Positions 36,111-48,459 of a stretch of DNA of 64,000 nucleotides are shown here, in pieces. A program made the position numbers and the translations under genes. The DNA comes from Microbacterium sp. TNHR37B (GTDB lineage: Bacteria > Actinomycetota > Actinomycetes > Actinomycetales > Microbacteriaceae). The stretch covers positions 1-64,000 of the forward strand of contig NZ_LQGV01000003.1 in the NCBI RefSeq assembly GCF_001620065.1, written 5' to 3'. The notes below the pieces were generated by a model, which was not told where the DNA came from, did no database searches, and saw nothing but the letters and a program-made list of their open reading frames with translations. How positions within the stretch are numbered: the stretch's first letter is position 1; the number at the start of each line of letters is the position of its first letter.

Positions 36111-36866
36111 TCAGACCCGCAGTTCCACTTCGCCCGGCGCCCCTGGCCTCATCTCGAGTCCTGACGCCTCCGCCCACCGCAGGAGCGCGTCACGTGATCC
36201 CACTCGCGGTCGCGCCGTGGCGAGCTGTCGCACGAGAGCCCCTTTCGCATGCTTGTTGAAGTGATTGAGGGCGCGAACGGCGCCATCGGCTCCCGCGGAC
36301 ACCACTCGGACGAACGCCGACGGGCACTCCGCGGGCAGAGGGCCGAGCGCGGCATAGGCTTCCGACCGCAGGTCGAGCGTGAACCGCGGCGCGCGGGCCC
36401 GTAGCGCCGCCGTGACCGCCTCCGCCCACACCCGGCGGGCCGGAGGGAGGCCGGGAAGCGTCACTCCCGCACCCATCCGGTAGTACGGGATCGGGTCGAG
36501 CGCTCCGATCGGCCCCCACGGAGCCGAGTGGATCATGACATGGCCACCCAGCCAGCGGCGGGCCGGCGCCGTCAGCGACGGAGCATCGAGCGCGTCGTAC
36601 AGCACACCGGTGTAGCGATCGACCGCCGGCATCGTCGGCGCCACTTCCAGCTCCGCGTTGGCGGCGACCTCGGCGAGCTGGCGCGGCGAGAGCTTCAACA
36701 CCCGGGCGGCGTGGCTCTCATAGCCGCTGAGCGCCACCAGAGCAGCGACCGCCCTCTCTCGCACCGGGCCGAGCTCCGGCAGGGCGAGTCCATCCGGAGC
36801 GAGCGGTGCGCCGCTCCCCCCGGGTCGCTTCGTCTCACTCGGCGGCAAGAGAACGAGCATTCTCAC
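36111..36866 (-). CDS. yaaA: YaaA family peroxide stress protein
   Basis: The 251-residue protein shows the family start MLVLLPPSETKRPGG, YTGVLYDALDAPSL (about residue 85), HVMIHSAPWGPIGALDPIPYYR (about 110) and the conserved NHFNKHAKGALVR near residue 200. YaaA limits damage during peroxide stress by lowering free iron and binds DNA in E. coli. It lies on the same strand as the ATP synthase operon but is separated from atpC by a large hairpin. Confidence 0.9.
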   Translation of the reverse strand: MRMLVLLPPSETKRPGGSGAPLAPDGLALPELGPVRERAVAALVALSGYESHAARVLKLSPRQLAEVAANAELEVAPTMPAVDRYTGVLYDALDAPSLTAPARRWLGGHVMIHSAPWGPIGALDPIPYYRMGAGVTLPGLPPARRVWAEAVTAALRARAPRFTLDLRSEAYAALGPLPAECPSAFVRVVSAGADGAVRALNHFNKHAKGALVRQLATARPRVGSRDALLRWAEASGLEMRPGAPGEVELRV

Positions 36867-36885
36867 GGCTCCTCGGGACAGACGA

Positions 36886-36935
36886 GACCACCCCGCCGCC
36901 GACGTCCTCTGCAGAGGCGACGGCGCGGGGTGGTC
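36886..36935 (-). terminator. Large hairpin downstream of atpC
   Basis: GACCACCCCG (36886-36895) and CGGGGTGGTC (36926-36935) are perfectly complementary and enclose a second, partly self-complementary region with CCTCTGCAGAGG. It lies 18 bases after the atpC stop and probably ends the ATP synthase operon. There is no T-tract. Confidence 0.7.
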
Positions 36936-36952
36936 GCGGATGGGTGTGTGGG

Positions 36953-37213
36953 TCAGGACTCCAGCGAGGCGTGGCCGGCGAAGATCGTCAGATCGTCGCC
37001 CTCCATCGACACGAAGCCATCCTGTGCACTCGCGACGACCTTCGTGCCGTCGGACTGCGTGATGCGCACCTGTCCTTCGGCGAGGATCGCGAGGACGGGC
37101 TCGTGACCGGTCATGAAGCCGATCTCGCCCTCGACGGTCTTGGCGACGACGAGGTTCGCCTCACCGTGCCAGACCTCCTCCTCGGCGGAGACGAGGGTGA
37201 CGGTCAGCGCCAT
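36953..37213 (-). CDS. atpC: ATP synthase F1 subunit epsilon, beta-barrel only
   Basis: The 86-residue product covers the N-terminal beta-sandwich (MALTVTLVSAEEEVWHGEANLVV to ASAQDGFVSMEGDDLTIFAGHA). It ends where the C-terminal two-helix domain of E. coli or Mycobacterium epsilon would begin. That helical domain can inhibit ATP hydrolysis. The DNA after the stop is a hairpin and shows no frameshifted continuation, so the short form appears genuine. The gene starts one base after the atpD stop. Confidence 0.93.
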   Translation of the reverse strand: MALTVTLVSAEEEVWHGEANLVVAKTVEGEIGFMTGHEPVLAILAEGQVRITQSDGTKVVASAQDGFVSMEGDDLTIFAGHASLES

Positions 37214-37214
37214 C

Positions 37215-38675
<1,461 letters not shown>

Positions 38676-38700
38676 TCAGTGTGTCGGTTGGCGTCGAGGC

Positions 38701-39606
38701 TTACTTGCCCGATGAGAGGGCGTCGGCGCCGCCGACGATCTCTGCGATCTGCTGGGTGATCTCGGCCTGGCGCGCGTTGTTGCGCAGACGGGTGTAGTCG
38801 GTGATGAGCTTGTCGGCGTTGTCGCTGGCCGATTTCATCGCCTTCTGGGTGGCCGCGTGCTTGGCCGCCGACGACTGCAGAAGGGCGTTGAACACGCGGC
38901 TCTGCACGTAGACGGGAAGCAGTGCGTCGAGGACGACCTCGGGGCTCGGCTCGAACTCGTACAGCGGGTACACCTGCGACGCGGCGGTGGCCTCGCCTTC
39001 CTCGGCCTCGACGACCTCCAGCGGGAGCAGGCGGACCGTCTCCGGCGACTGCGTCATCATGCTGACGAAGCGGTTGTAGACGAGGTGGATCTCGTCGACA
39101 CCGTCGGCATCGCCGCCCCGATCGTAGGCGTCGAGGAGGGCTCCCGCGATCTGTTCGGCCGTGTTGAAGTGAGGCGTGTCGGTGTCACCGGTCCACTCCC
39201 CCGCCCACGGCATCTGCCGGAACTGGAAGTACCCGACGGCCTTGCGCCCGACGAGGAAGTACACCGGCTCACGGCCTTCGCTGCGCAGCAGCTCGCCGAG
39301 CTGGAGCCCTTCGCGGAGGATCTGCGAGTTGAACGCACCCGCGAGTCCCCGGTCGGAGGCGAAGATGACCACCGCCGAGCGGCGGATGTTCTCCCGCTCG
39401 GTGGTCAGCGGATGCTGCACGTTGGAGTGGGTGGCAACGGCCGAGACCGATCGCGTCACCGCGCGGGCGAAAGGCGACGACGCGCGCACGCGCGCCATCG
39501 CTTTCTGGATGCGCGAAGCCGCGATGAGTTCCATCGCCTTCGTGATCTTCTTGGTGGTCTGCGCAGAAGAGATCTTCTGCTTGTAGACCCGGAGTTGTGC
39601 GCCCAT
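38701..39606 (-). CDS. atpG: ATP synthase F1 subunit gamma
   Basis: This is the central rotor shaft, 301 residues. The N-terminal helix [32 protein letters not shown] and the C-terminal helix [31 protein letters not shown] form its coiled coil. [10 protein letters not shown] is the conserved middle motif. It lies 27 bp after atpA. Confidence 0.96.
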   Translation of the reverse strand: MGAQLRVYKQKISSAQTTKKITKAMELIAASRIQKAMARVRASSPFARAVTRSVSAVATHSNVQHPLTTERENIRRSAVVIFASDRGLAGAFNSQILREGLQLGELLRSEGREPVYFLVGRKAVGYFQFRQMPWAGEWTGDTDTPHFNTAEQIAGALLDAYDRGGDADGVDEIHLVYNRFVSMMTQSPETVRLLPLEVVEAEEGEATAASQVYPLYEFEPSPEVVLDALLPVYVQSRVFNALLQSSAAKHAATQKAMKSASDNADKLITDYTRLRNNARQAEITQQIAEIVGGADALSSGK

Positions 39607-39633
39607 GGATTCTCTGTCCCGTCGTCGCCGGGG

Positions 39634-41274
<1,641 letters not shown>

Positions 41275-41317
41275 GGTCTTCCTTTGTTGTGAAAATCGGT
41301 GCAGGCTTCCCTGCGGT

Positions 41318-41338
41318 CCCGCTCCCGGTGGGAGCGGG
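41318..41338 (-). other. Intercistronic hairpin between atpH and atpA
   Basis: CCCGCTCCC and GGGAGCGGG form a perfect 9-bp stem with a three-base loop in the 70-bp gap between atpH and atpA, immediately after the atpH stop. It may mark a processing or partial termination site that sets F1 against Fo subunit dosage. Confidence 0.65.
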
Positions 41339-41344
41339 GAAGTT

Positions 41345-42133
41345 CTAGCCAGCCAGGCGCTGACGCAGGTCGTTCAGTCGGGACGACACGGTCGCATCGA
41401 TCACGTCGTCGCCGATCTCCACGCGCAGCCCGCCGATGACGGCGGGGTCCACGACGAGGTTGAGAGCAACGTCCGACCCGTACCGCTGCGCGAGGATGCC
41501 GCGGAGGCGATCGAGCTGTGCCGCATCGGGCGCCGTGGCCGCGTAGACGGTGGCCACGGTGCGGCCACGCTCGTCGGCGACCAGTCGCAGAGCCCGCGTG
41601 AGGAGCGCGCGCACGCGACGCTCGCGGGGCTGCTGCACGAGCGACGAGACGATGAGCGTGGTGGCTTCGCTCGCGCGCCCGGTGAGCAGAGTCTCGATGA
41701 GCGAGCCCTTCGCCGAGGCATCGCCGAGCCGGCTCCCGAGCGCGAGCTCGAGTTCCGGGTTGGCGGCCACGGTGCGGGAAACCTCGAACAGTTCCCCTTC
41801 GATGTCGACCGACGGTGCTGCGATCGAGGCGGCACGGATCGCGAGCGCCTCGATTCCCGCGATCAGGTCTTCGAGCGACGACCACCGCTGGCCCGCTGCG
41901 GCGGTGAGCAGCGCGACGGTCTCCGGCTGGAAGGCCGCGAACACACGCCCGGCGACGTCGGCTCGGGCCTCGCCCGCGACACCCCAGGCCGACAGCGCAC
42001 TGCTGAGCTGCGAGGACTCAGCGATCGTGCGGGCCGCGAGGAAGAGCTCACGGGTGACCGTCAGATCGGTGATCCGGGTCGCCTTCAGCGCCGCCTCGGT
42101 AGCCGTCAGCGCCTGAGTGGTCGCGCTTCCCAT
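41345..42133 (-). CDS. atpH: ATP synthase subunit delta
   Basis: The peripheral-stalk subunit has 262 residues, about 80 more than E. coli delta but usual for actinobacteria. It has an N-terminal domain ([25 protein letters not shown]) and a C-terminal part with [45 protein letters not shown], the family signature. It overlaps atpF by one base (shared ATGA-type junction), so the pair is translationally coupled. Confidence 0.93.
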   Translation of the reverse strand: MGSATTQALTATEAALKATRITDLTVTRELFLAARTIAESSQLSSALSAWGVAGEARADVAGRVFAAFQPETVALLTAAAGQRWSSLEDLIAGIEALAIRAASIAAPSVDIEGELFEVSRTVAANPELELALGSRLGDASAKGSLIETLLTGRASEATTLIVSSLVQQPRERRVRALLTRALRLVADERGRTVATVYAATAPDAAQLDRLRGILAQRYGSDVALNLVVDPAVIGGLRVEIGDDVIDATVSSRLNDLRQRLAG

Positions 42134-42681
42134 TACTTCGACGCTCCCGCTTCGAGGTCGGCGAGGAAGCGGTCCACGACGCTCTTGGCCTTCTGGTCGT
42201 CGGAGAGGGTCTCCCCGATGACACCGCTGGCCAAGTCGAGGGCAAGCGTGCCGACCTCGCTACGCAGCGAGACGAGGGCCGTCTGGCGCTCCGCCTCGAT
42301 CTGCGTGTGGGCCGCAGCCGTGAGGCGTGCCGCCTCGGCGGAAGCGGTGTCCTTGGCCTCGGCGACGATCTTCTTGCCGTCCTCACGGGCGGCGTCGCGG
42401 ATCTCGCCGGCTTCCTTGCGCGCCTCGGCCAGCTGGGCCGTGTACTCCTCGAGCGCGGCCTCGGCACGACGCTGCGCCTCGTCCGCCTTCGCGATGTTGC
42501 CTTCGATGGCGGCGGAGCGCGCGTCGAGGAGCGTCTGCATCTTGGGCAGGGCGACTCGCCAGAACACGAAGAGGATGACGACGAAGCAGACCGCCGACCA
42601 GATGATGTCGTACCACGCGGGGATCAGGGGGTTGTGCGCCGCCCCCTCTTCCGCGGCGTACGTGACAAGAGCGTTCAGCAT
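42133..42681 (-). CDS. atpF: ATP synthase Fo subunit b
   Basis: The 182-residue b subunit has one membrane helix (about residues 22-45, IIWSAVCFVVILFVFWRVALPKM). A long charged coiled coil rich in Ala/Glu/Arg follows (MQTLLDARSAAIEGNIAKADEAQ onward) and forms the stator stalk. AAGGAG precedes the ATG. Confidence 0.93.
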   Translation of the reverse strand: MLNALVTYAAEEGAAHNPLIPAWYDIIWSAVCFVVILFVFWRVALPKMQTLLDARSAAIEGNIAKADEAQRRAEAALEEYTAQLAEARKEAGEIRDAAREDGKKIVAEAKDTASAEAARLTAAAHTQIEAERQTALVSLRSEVGTLALDLASGVIGETLSDDQKAKSVVDRFLADLEAGASK

Positions 42682-42709
42682 CCTGTCTCCTTAAGGCTGG
42701 TGAGGCGAT

Positions 42710-42982
<273 letters not shown>

Positions 42983-43005
42983 TCAGGGTTGGGGGCCGAC
43001 CCGCT

Positions 43006-43908
43006 TTAGTGCTCTTCCGCCACCGCGAGCTGGATGTAGACCGCGGTGAGGAGGGCGAAGACGTACGCCTGGAGGACGGCCACCAGGAGCTCGAACAAGG
43101 TGAAGACGAAGCCGAAGGCGAGGGATCCGGCGGCCAGCGCCGACCACCATCCGCCGAGCTCGACGAGGAAGAACTGCGTCGCCGCGAAGAAGAGCACGAG
43201 CAGGAGGTGCCCGACCATCATGTTCATCAGGAGTCGCAACGTCAGGGTGACGGGACGGATGACGAAGGTGGAGATGAGCTCGATCGGCGTGACGATGAAG
43301 TAGATCGGCCACGGCACGCCCGAGGGGAACAGCGCGTTCTTGAAGAAGTTCTTGGGGCTCTTGCGGATGCCGGCGTAGATGAACGTGACGTAGCTGATGA
43401 CGGCGAGCAGGAGCGGGACGGCGACGATGCTCGTGCCGGCGATGTTCATGAACGGGATGACGCCCGTGAGGTTCATGAACAGCACCATGAAGAAGATCGT
43501 GGTGAGGATGGGAAGGAAGCGCTGGCCGTCCTTCTTGCCGAGCAGATCCTCCGCGATGTTGACGCGCACGAAGTCGAGCCCCATCTCGACGAGGCTCTGG
43601 AAGCGCCCGGGCACGACGCGCATGCGGCGCGTGCCGAGCCAGAAGATCAGGACGATCGCGAGAGCCGCGACGAACTGGATGAGGTGGATCCGCGTGACCG
43701 GGATGACCCCGAACGCGTTGAAGAGCACCTCGGGGAAGAACTCACCGATCGACGGGCCGTGGAACTCAGGGCCTTCCGAGTTCGCGGCGTTCAGGCCGGC
43801 GGAGGTGGCGATCAGGGTCGCAGTCTGGGTAAACAGCGCTGGCTCCAGCTTCGGGGCACCGGCCAGGGCCGGGGCGACGATGGTCGATGTGAGCGTGACT
43901 CCGCACAC
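43006..43908 (-). CDS. atpB: ATP synthase Fo subunit a
   Basis: This 300-residue membrane protein forms the proton half-channels. The essential arginine is in TLRLLMNMMVGHLLLVL, and the closing helix is VFTLFELLVAVLQAYVFALLTAVYIQLAVAEEH. Five or six membrane helices are expected. The start assigned is a GTG at 43908 with AGGAT about 11 bases upstream; alternative starts inside the first 20 residues are possible. Confidence 0.94.
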   Translation of the reverse strand: MCGVTLTSTIVAPALAGAPKLEPALFTQTATLIATSAGLNAANSEGPEFHGPSIGEFFPEVLFNAFGVIPVTRIHLIQFVAALAIVLIFWLGTRRMRVVPGRFQSLVEMGLDFVRVNIAEDLLGKKDGQRFLPILTTIFFMVLFMNLTGVIPFMNIAGTSIVAVPLLLAVISYVTFIYAGIRKSPKNFFKNALFPSGVPWPIYFIVTPIELISTFVIRPVTLTLRLLMNMMVGHLLLVLFFAATQFFLVELGGWWSALAAGSLAFGFVFTLFELLVAVLQAYVFALLTAVYIQLAVAEEH

Positions 43909-43945
43909 GTTTCAGAAGATCCTGGCGGGCTCGGAAGACAGCCTA

Positions 43946-44455
43946 TCAGCCTCGCGGCGTGGTCTCGTCCGAATCCGGGCGATCTTCCACGCCGTCGTGG
44001 ATGTCGGCGGCGGTGGGGAGGGTGACGTCGCTCACGTGCGGGATACGCATCCGGAGCATGACGACGACGTCGATGAGAAGCGAGACGACGACGCTCGCCA
44101 CGAGGGCGACGAAGAAGACCGTCCCATTCAGCCACGGCTGGTCGCGCAGCACCAGCAGCGTCACGATGAAGACGATGAACTTCAGGACCCACGCCCCCAT
44201 CACGAGGCCGAAGAAGATCGGGACGTAGAGCGCGTCGCCGTACCACCGGTTGGCGATCAGGATGCTCCCCGCCGTGAACCCGAGGAAGAGCGCCGCGAGG
44301 AGGATCGCGACCAGCGCGCTCCACAGCCCGTCCACGCCCCCGACTGCGAACCCGAGGACGGCTCCGAGCACGGCGAGCGCGGCCGTGGCGAGGGTCGACC
44401 AGAGCAGCGTGGTGCGCAGCACCGGGGTGCTCGAGACGGTGGGGCGTTCGGTCAT
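43946..44455 (-). CDS. atpI: ATP synthase-associated membrane protein (AtpI-like)
   Basis: The 169-residue protein has four membrane helices (about residues 20-40, 48-70, 78-100 and 108-130) and hydrophilic ends. Its place directly before atpB fits AtpI, which helps assemble the c-ring or carries Mg2+ in other bacteria. Sequence similarity to classical AtpI is weak, so the name rests mainly on position. Its ATG overlaps the wecA stop by 4 bp, so it is translationally coupled. Confidence 0.7.
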   Translation of the reverse strand: MTERPTVSSTPVLRTTLLWSTLATAALAVLGAVLGFAVGGVDGLWSALVAILLAALFLGFTAGSILIANRWYGDALYVPIFFGLVMGAWVLKFIVFIVTLLVLRDQPWLNGTVFFVALVASVVVSLLIDVVVMLRMRIPHVSDVTLPTAADIHDGVEDRPDSDETTPRG

Positions 44456-45633
44456 GGGGTGCTCTTCCGTTCGGGGGCAGGTGTGCGGGCACGGGCGGAA
44501 CGGCGAGGCAGCCCGCGCGAGGGCAGGAGGGTGACCACGAGGCACGCAGCCGCCCCGATGAGGAAGAATCCCACTCCGGGCCAGTACAGCCCGGGCCAGC
44601 GCGCGGTGGTGCCGATGTACATGAGAAGCACCGAGAGACTCACCACGGCAGTCCATGCGTAGAAGATGAGGACCGCGTCGCGGTCGGAGTGGCCCATGTC
44701 GAGCATGCGGTGGTGCAGGTGTTTGCGGTCGGGCGAGAACGGCGACTTGCCCTTCGACATGCGGCGGATGACCGCCATTCCGAAATCGAGCAGGGGGAGC
44801 ATGACGACGGCCGCGGGAAGGATCACGGGGATGAATGCACCCAGGAGCTGCGAACGGCCGAACTGATCGTTGTCGACGAGCGTCTGCGGCGGGAGCGACC
44901 CGGTCACAAGGAGCGCGGAGACGGCCATCAACAAGCCGACCATGAGCGCTCCCCCGTCACCCATGAACAGACGAGCCGGGTTCCAGTTGAAGGGCAGGAA
45001 CCCGACGCACACGCCCACCAGGACGATCGCGATGAATGCGGCGAGATTCGAGTAGGTCGTGTACTCCAGATCGCGCGTGAGCATGTAGGTGTACGCGAAG
45101 AAAACCCCGTTGGCGATCAGGGCGACGCCGGCGACCAGCCCGTCGAGTCCGTCGATGAAGTTCACCGCGTTCATGACCACGACGATGAGCAACACCGACA
45201 CGGTCACGCTCACCCAGCCGGAGACGTAGGTCATCCCCTCGAACGGCAGGTAGTAGATCTGCACGCCGCCCGGCCCCACCACGATCCCGGCGACGAGGAA
45301 CTGCGCCCCGAGTTTGAGGAACCAGTCGAGGTCCCAGAGATCGTCGGCGACCCCGACGACGACGATGAGAAGGGTCGCAGTGAGGATGGCCGCGATCTGG
45401 GTCGGCTTGATCCAGATGATCTGGAAGTAGGGCACGACGCTCGACAGCGCGAACGCGGTCAGCACGCCCAGGAACATCGCCACGCCACCGAGCCGCGGCG
45501 TCGGGTTCTTGTGCACGTCGCGCTCGCGAATGCCCGGGTAGAGCTTGTACCTCATGCTCACCCGCCAGACGACCCAGGTCAGAACGAAGGTCACCGCCCC
45601 CGTGAGAATGAGGGTGAACAGGTAGTGCTTCAC
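44452..45633 (-). CDS. wecA: Polyprenyl-phosphate GlcNAc-1-phosphate transferase (WecA/TagO family)
   Basis: The 393-residue protein with about ten membrane helices starts cell-envelope glycan assembly on a lipid carrier. Motifs are PTPRLGGVAMFLG, GVADDLWDLDW (Asp pair), NAVNFIDGLDGLVAG, FMGDGGALM and KHLHHRMLDMGHS. In mycobacteria the equivalent gene (GlcNAc-1-P to decaprenyl phosphate) also precedes the ATP synthase operon. It overlaps ywlC by 4 bp and the AtpI-like gene by 4 bp. Confidence 0.92.
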   Translation of the reverse strand: MKHYLFTLILTGAVTFVLTWVVWRVSMRYKLYPGIRERDVHKNPTPRLGGVAMFLGVLTAFALSSVVPYFQIIWIKPTQIAAILTATLLIVVVGVADDLWDLDWFLKLGAQFLVAGIVVGPGGVQIYYLPFEGMTYVSGWVSVTVSVLLIVVVMNAVNFIDGLDGLVAGVALIANGVFFAYTYMLTRDLEYTTYSNLAAFIAIVLVGVCVGFLPFNWNPARLFMGDGGALMVGLLMAVSALLVTGSLPPQTLVDNDQFGRSQLLGAFIPVILPAAVVMLPLLDFGMAVIRRMSKGKSPFSPDRKHLHHRMLDMGHSDRDAVLIFYAWTAVVSLSVLLMYIGTTARWPGLYWPGVGFFLIGAAACLVVTLLPSRGLPRRSARARTPAPERKSTP

Positions 45634-46394
45634 GCCGGACCGTCGGCGTCGGTCGCAGTCGGATCGGCGGGATGGTGCGCCGCGATCTCGTCGGACGGGT
45701 CGGCGGATTCGTCGGAGGGATCTGCCGCGTCCTCCTCCGCGTCGAGGGCGTCACCCAGGACCGTACGCAGCGACGCCGCCGACACGGCCCCCTCGCGGAG
45801 GATCCGCACGCGGCCGTCGCCTCCCACGAGAGCGGTGGCATCGACGATGGTGGAGGCGACGCCGGTGGCCGACGCACCGCCGTCGAGGTAGACCGAGACG
45901 CTCTCCCCCAGCATGTCTCGGGCGTCGTCGATCGTCGTCGCAGCGGCCTTCCCCGTGAGGTTGGCGCTCGACACAGCGAGGGGGCCCGTCTCCTCCAGGA
46001 GCTCCAGCGCGATGCGCTCGGCCGGCATCCTCACGGCGACGGTGCCGTCGGTGTCGCCCAGATCCCACGATAGCGATGGCTGCGCCGGCAGGACGATGGT
46101 GAGACCGCCGGGCCAGAAGTGCTCCACGAGGAGCTCGACCGCGTGCGGCACCTCGGCGGCCAGAGCACGCAGCGTCGCGACCCCGGGGACGAGGACGGGC
46201 GGGGGCGACTGCCGCCCGCGGCCCTTCGCCGCCAAGAGCCGCGCCACCGCCTCGGGACTGAACGCGTCGGCGCCCACGCCGTAGACGGTGTCGGTGGGCA
46301 GCACGACGAGCTCGCCGCGCGCGATCGCCTGGCGCGCCTGGCGCATTGCGGGCAGGAGTTGCGCAGCGTCGCGGCAATCGAAGACGGAGGACAT
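45630..46394 (-). CDS. ywlC: L-threonylcarbamoyladenylate synthase (Sua5/YrdC/YwlC)
   Basis: The enzyme makes the activated intermediate for t6A37 of tRNAs from threonine, bicarbonate and ATP. The 254-residue product has the YrdC core: GELVVLPTDTVYGVGADAFS, KGRGRQSPPPVLV, FWPGGLTIVLPA, TVAVRMPAERIALELLEETGPLAVSSANLTG, and STIVDAT. About 45 acidic C-terminal residues (DALDAEEDAADPSDE) extend past the core. Its stop overlaps the wecA start. Confidence 0.92.
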   Translation of the reverse strand: MSSVFDCRDAAQLLPAMRQARQAIARGELVVLPTDTVYGVGADAFSPEAVARLLAAKGRGRQSPPPVLVPGVATLRALAAEVPHAVELLVEHFWPGGLTIVLPAQPSLSWDLGDTDGTVAVRMPAERIALELLEETGPLAVSSANLTGKAAATTIDDARDMLGESVSVYLDGGASATGVASTIVDATALVGGDGRVRILREGAVSAASLRTVLGDALDAEEDAADPSDESADPSDEIAAHHPADPTATDADGPA

Positions 46395-46438
46395 ATCCGC
46401 TCCATTCTACGGTCGTCTGCCGGGAGCCCCCGGAGCGC

Positions 46439-47326
46439 TCAGGCCCGCAGCGCGGTGGTGGCGCGATCTCGCTGGGTGAGGTCGGGATGCGTCGCGGCGG
46501 CTCGCCAGCCGTCCGCCGTCAGCAGATCCCTGATCGCCGCACCCTGCCATTCCCCGTGCTCGATCACGAGCGTTCCGCCCGGATGGAGGAGGCGCTGACC
46601 GACGTGCGAGAGCACGCGCACCACGTCGAGGCCGTCGGGTCCCCCGTACAGAGCCGCGGGCGGGTCCCACAGACGCACCTCGGGGTCGCGCGGGATCGCG
46701 TCGTCGGGCACGTACGGCGGGTTGGAGACGAGCACCGAGACGGTGCCGTCGAGCTCACCGAACGCGTCTGCGAGATCCACGAAGGCGACGGTGGCATTGG
46801 TCACGCCCACGACGGCCAGGTTCTCCTTCGCCCAGACGAACGCGTCCACGGAGTTCTCCGCGGCGAACACCCGTGCATGCGGCACCTCGGTGGCCAGAGA
46901 CAGCGCGATGGCGCCCGATCCGGTCCCGAGGTCGACGGCGACCGGCTCGCTTGCCGCTGCGGCCCGGAGCGCATCGATCGCGAGTTGCGCCACCATCTCG
47001 GTCTCCGGTCGCGGCACGAACACCCCCGGCCCCACACGGAGCTCGAGGTGGCGGAAGGGCGCCAGACCGGTGAGGTGCTGAAGCGGTTCCCGCGCGGCGC
47101 GGCGGGCGACGAGCTCGTCGAAGTGCGCGAGATCGGCTGCCGACATCGCGTGGCCTCGGAGAGCCGCCGCCGCGAGCTCACCCCGCGACAGATTCAGCAC
47201 GTGCGCGGCCAGCAGCTCCGCGTCGACGTCGGGACTCGGCACGCCGGCGCGGGCGAGACGCTCGGTCGCCGTGTGCAGGTGAGCGTCGAGTCGCACGGGC
47301 ACGCACGCATTCTGCGGGGTCGTCAT
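46439..47326 (-). CDS. prmC: Peptide chain release factor N5-glutamine methyltransferase
   Basis: PrmC methylates the Gln of the GGQ motif of release factors. The 295-residue product has the N-terminal helical domain (about residues 1-90) and the SAM domain with VAVDLGTGSGAIALSLA (about 128) and the signature VSNPPYVPDD (about 195). I chose the ATG at 47326 because homologues begin near there. prfA, its substrate gene and usual direct neighbour, is on the same strand but separated by the cysteine genes. Confidence 0.92.
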   Translation of the reverse strand: MTTPQNACVPVRLDAHLHTATERLARAGVPSPDVDAELLAAHVLNLSRGELAAAALRGHAMSAADLAHFDELVARRAAREPLQHLTGLAPFRHLELRVGPGVFVPRPETEMVAQLAIDALRAAAASEPVAVDLGTGSGAIALSLATEVPHARVFAAENSVDAFVWAKENLAVVGVTNATVAFVDLADAFGELDGTVSVLVSNPPYVPDDAIPRDPEVRLWDPPAALYGGPDGLDVVRVLSHVGQRLLHPGGTLVIEHGEWQGAAIRDLLTADGWRAAATHPDLTQRDRATTALRA

Positions 47327-47344
47327 GATCGGGTCCAGCCGGGC

Positions 47345-47359
47345 GTGACGAATCGTCAC
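47345..47359. promoter_or_regulatory. Palindrome upstream of cysK
   Basis: GTGACG-AAT-CGTCAC is a perfect 6-bp inverted repeat in the divergent prmC/cysK region. It lies about 30 bp before a TAGTCT hexamer (47387-47392) that may be the cysK -10. It is a candidate operator for a sulfur-responsive regulator; no factor is known from the window. Confidence 0.45.
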
Positions 47360-47447
47360 ATAGGGGTCGGGAATACTGCACCACCGTAGTCTGGTTCGTG
47401 ACTCTCGACCACTCACGAGGGGTTCGTCCCCGCACGAAAGGCACATC

Positions 47448-48386
47448 ATGTCCGGCATTCACCCCGACATCACGAGCGCGTTCGGCAACACCCCGCTCGT
47501 CCGGCTCAACCGCGTGACCGAGGGTCTTCCCGGCACCGTGCTCGCCAAGCTGGAGTTCTACAACCCGGCCTCCTCGGTCAAGGACCGCCTCGGGATCGCG
47601 ATCGTCGATGCGGCGGAGGCGTCGGGCGAGCTCACCCCTGGCGGGACGATCGTCGAGGGCACGAGCGGCAACACCGGCATCGCACTCGCGATGGTGGGCG
47701 CCGCGCGGGGCTACAAGGTCATCCTGACGATGCCGTCCTCGATGTCGGTCGAGCGCCGACTGCTGCTGAAGGCCTATGGCGCACAGCTCGTCCTCACCGA
47801 CCCGGCCCTCGGTATGAAGGGAGCGGTCGCGGAGGCCGAGAAGATCGCCGCCGAGACCCCGGGCGCCATCCTTGCCCAGCAGTTCGCGAATCAGGCGAAC
47901 GTCCAGATCCACCGCACCACCACGGCGGAGGAGATCATCCGCGACACCGACGGCGAGATCGGCTACTTCGTCGCCGGCATCGGCACGGGCGGAACGATCT
48001 CGGGCGTCGGACAGGTCCTCAAGGAGCGCGTCCCCGGAGCGCAGGTGGTCGCGGTCGAGCCGGCCGACTCGCCGCTGCTGACCAAGGGCACCCCCGGGCC
48101 TCACAAGATCCAGGGCATCGGCCCCAACTTCATCCCGCCGATCCTCGATCAGGGCGTCATCGACGAGGTCGTCGACGTCGCCTTCGACGACGCGATCACG
48201 ACGGCGCGCGAGGTCGCCACGCGCGAAGGCATCCTCGTGGGGATCTCCTCCGGTGCGGCCGTGTGGGCGGCGCTGCAGGTCGCGGCCCGCCCCGAGGCCG
48301 AAGGCAAGAACGTCGTCGTCGTCATCCCGTCCTTCGGCGAGCGCTATCTGTCGACGGCGCTGTTCGAGCACCTGCGCGAGGACTGA
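47448..48386 (+). CDS. cysK: Cysteine synthase (O-acetylserine sulfhydrylase), paralogue 1
   Basis: This PLP enzyme joins sulfide and O-acetylserine to cysteine. The 312-residue product has [15 protein letters not shown], the PLP lysine in [11 protein letters not shown] (about residue 43), [27 protein letters not shown] and the C-terminal [10 protein letters not shown] and [16 protein letters not shown] precedes the ATG. A second cysK and cysE follow on the same strand. Confidence 0.94.
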   Translation: MSGIHPDITSAFGNTPLVRLNRVTEGLPGTVLAKLEFYNPASSVKDRLGIAIVDAAEASGELTPGGTIVEGTSGNTGIALAMVGAARGYKVILTMPSSMSVERRLLLKAYGAQLVLTDPALGMKGAVAEAEKIAAETPGAILAQQFANQANVQIHRTTTAEEIIRDTDGEIGYFVAGIGTGGTISGVGQVLKERVPGAQVVAVEPADSPLLTKGTPGPHKIQGIGPNFIPPILDQGVIDEVVDVAFDDAITTAREVATREGILVGISSGAAVWAALQVAARPEAEGKNVVVVIPSFGERYLSTALFEHLRED

Positions 48387-48459
48387 GACCGCCACGTATC
48401 ATCGGCCACGGGCGTCGCGTCGAGCGCGCCCGTGGCCGACCGTCTGCCGAGAGGAACCC

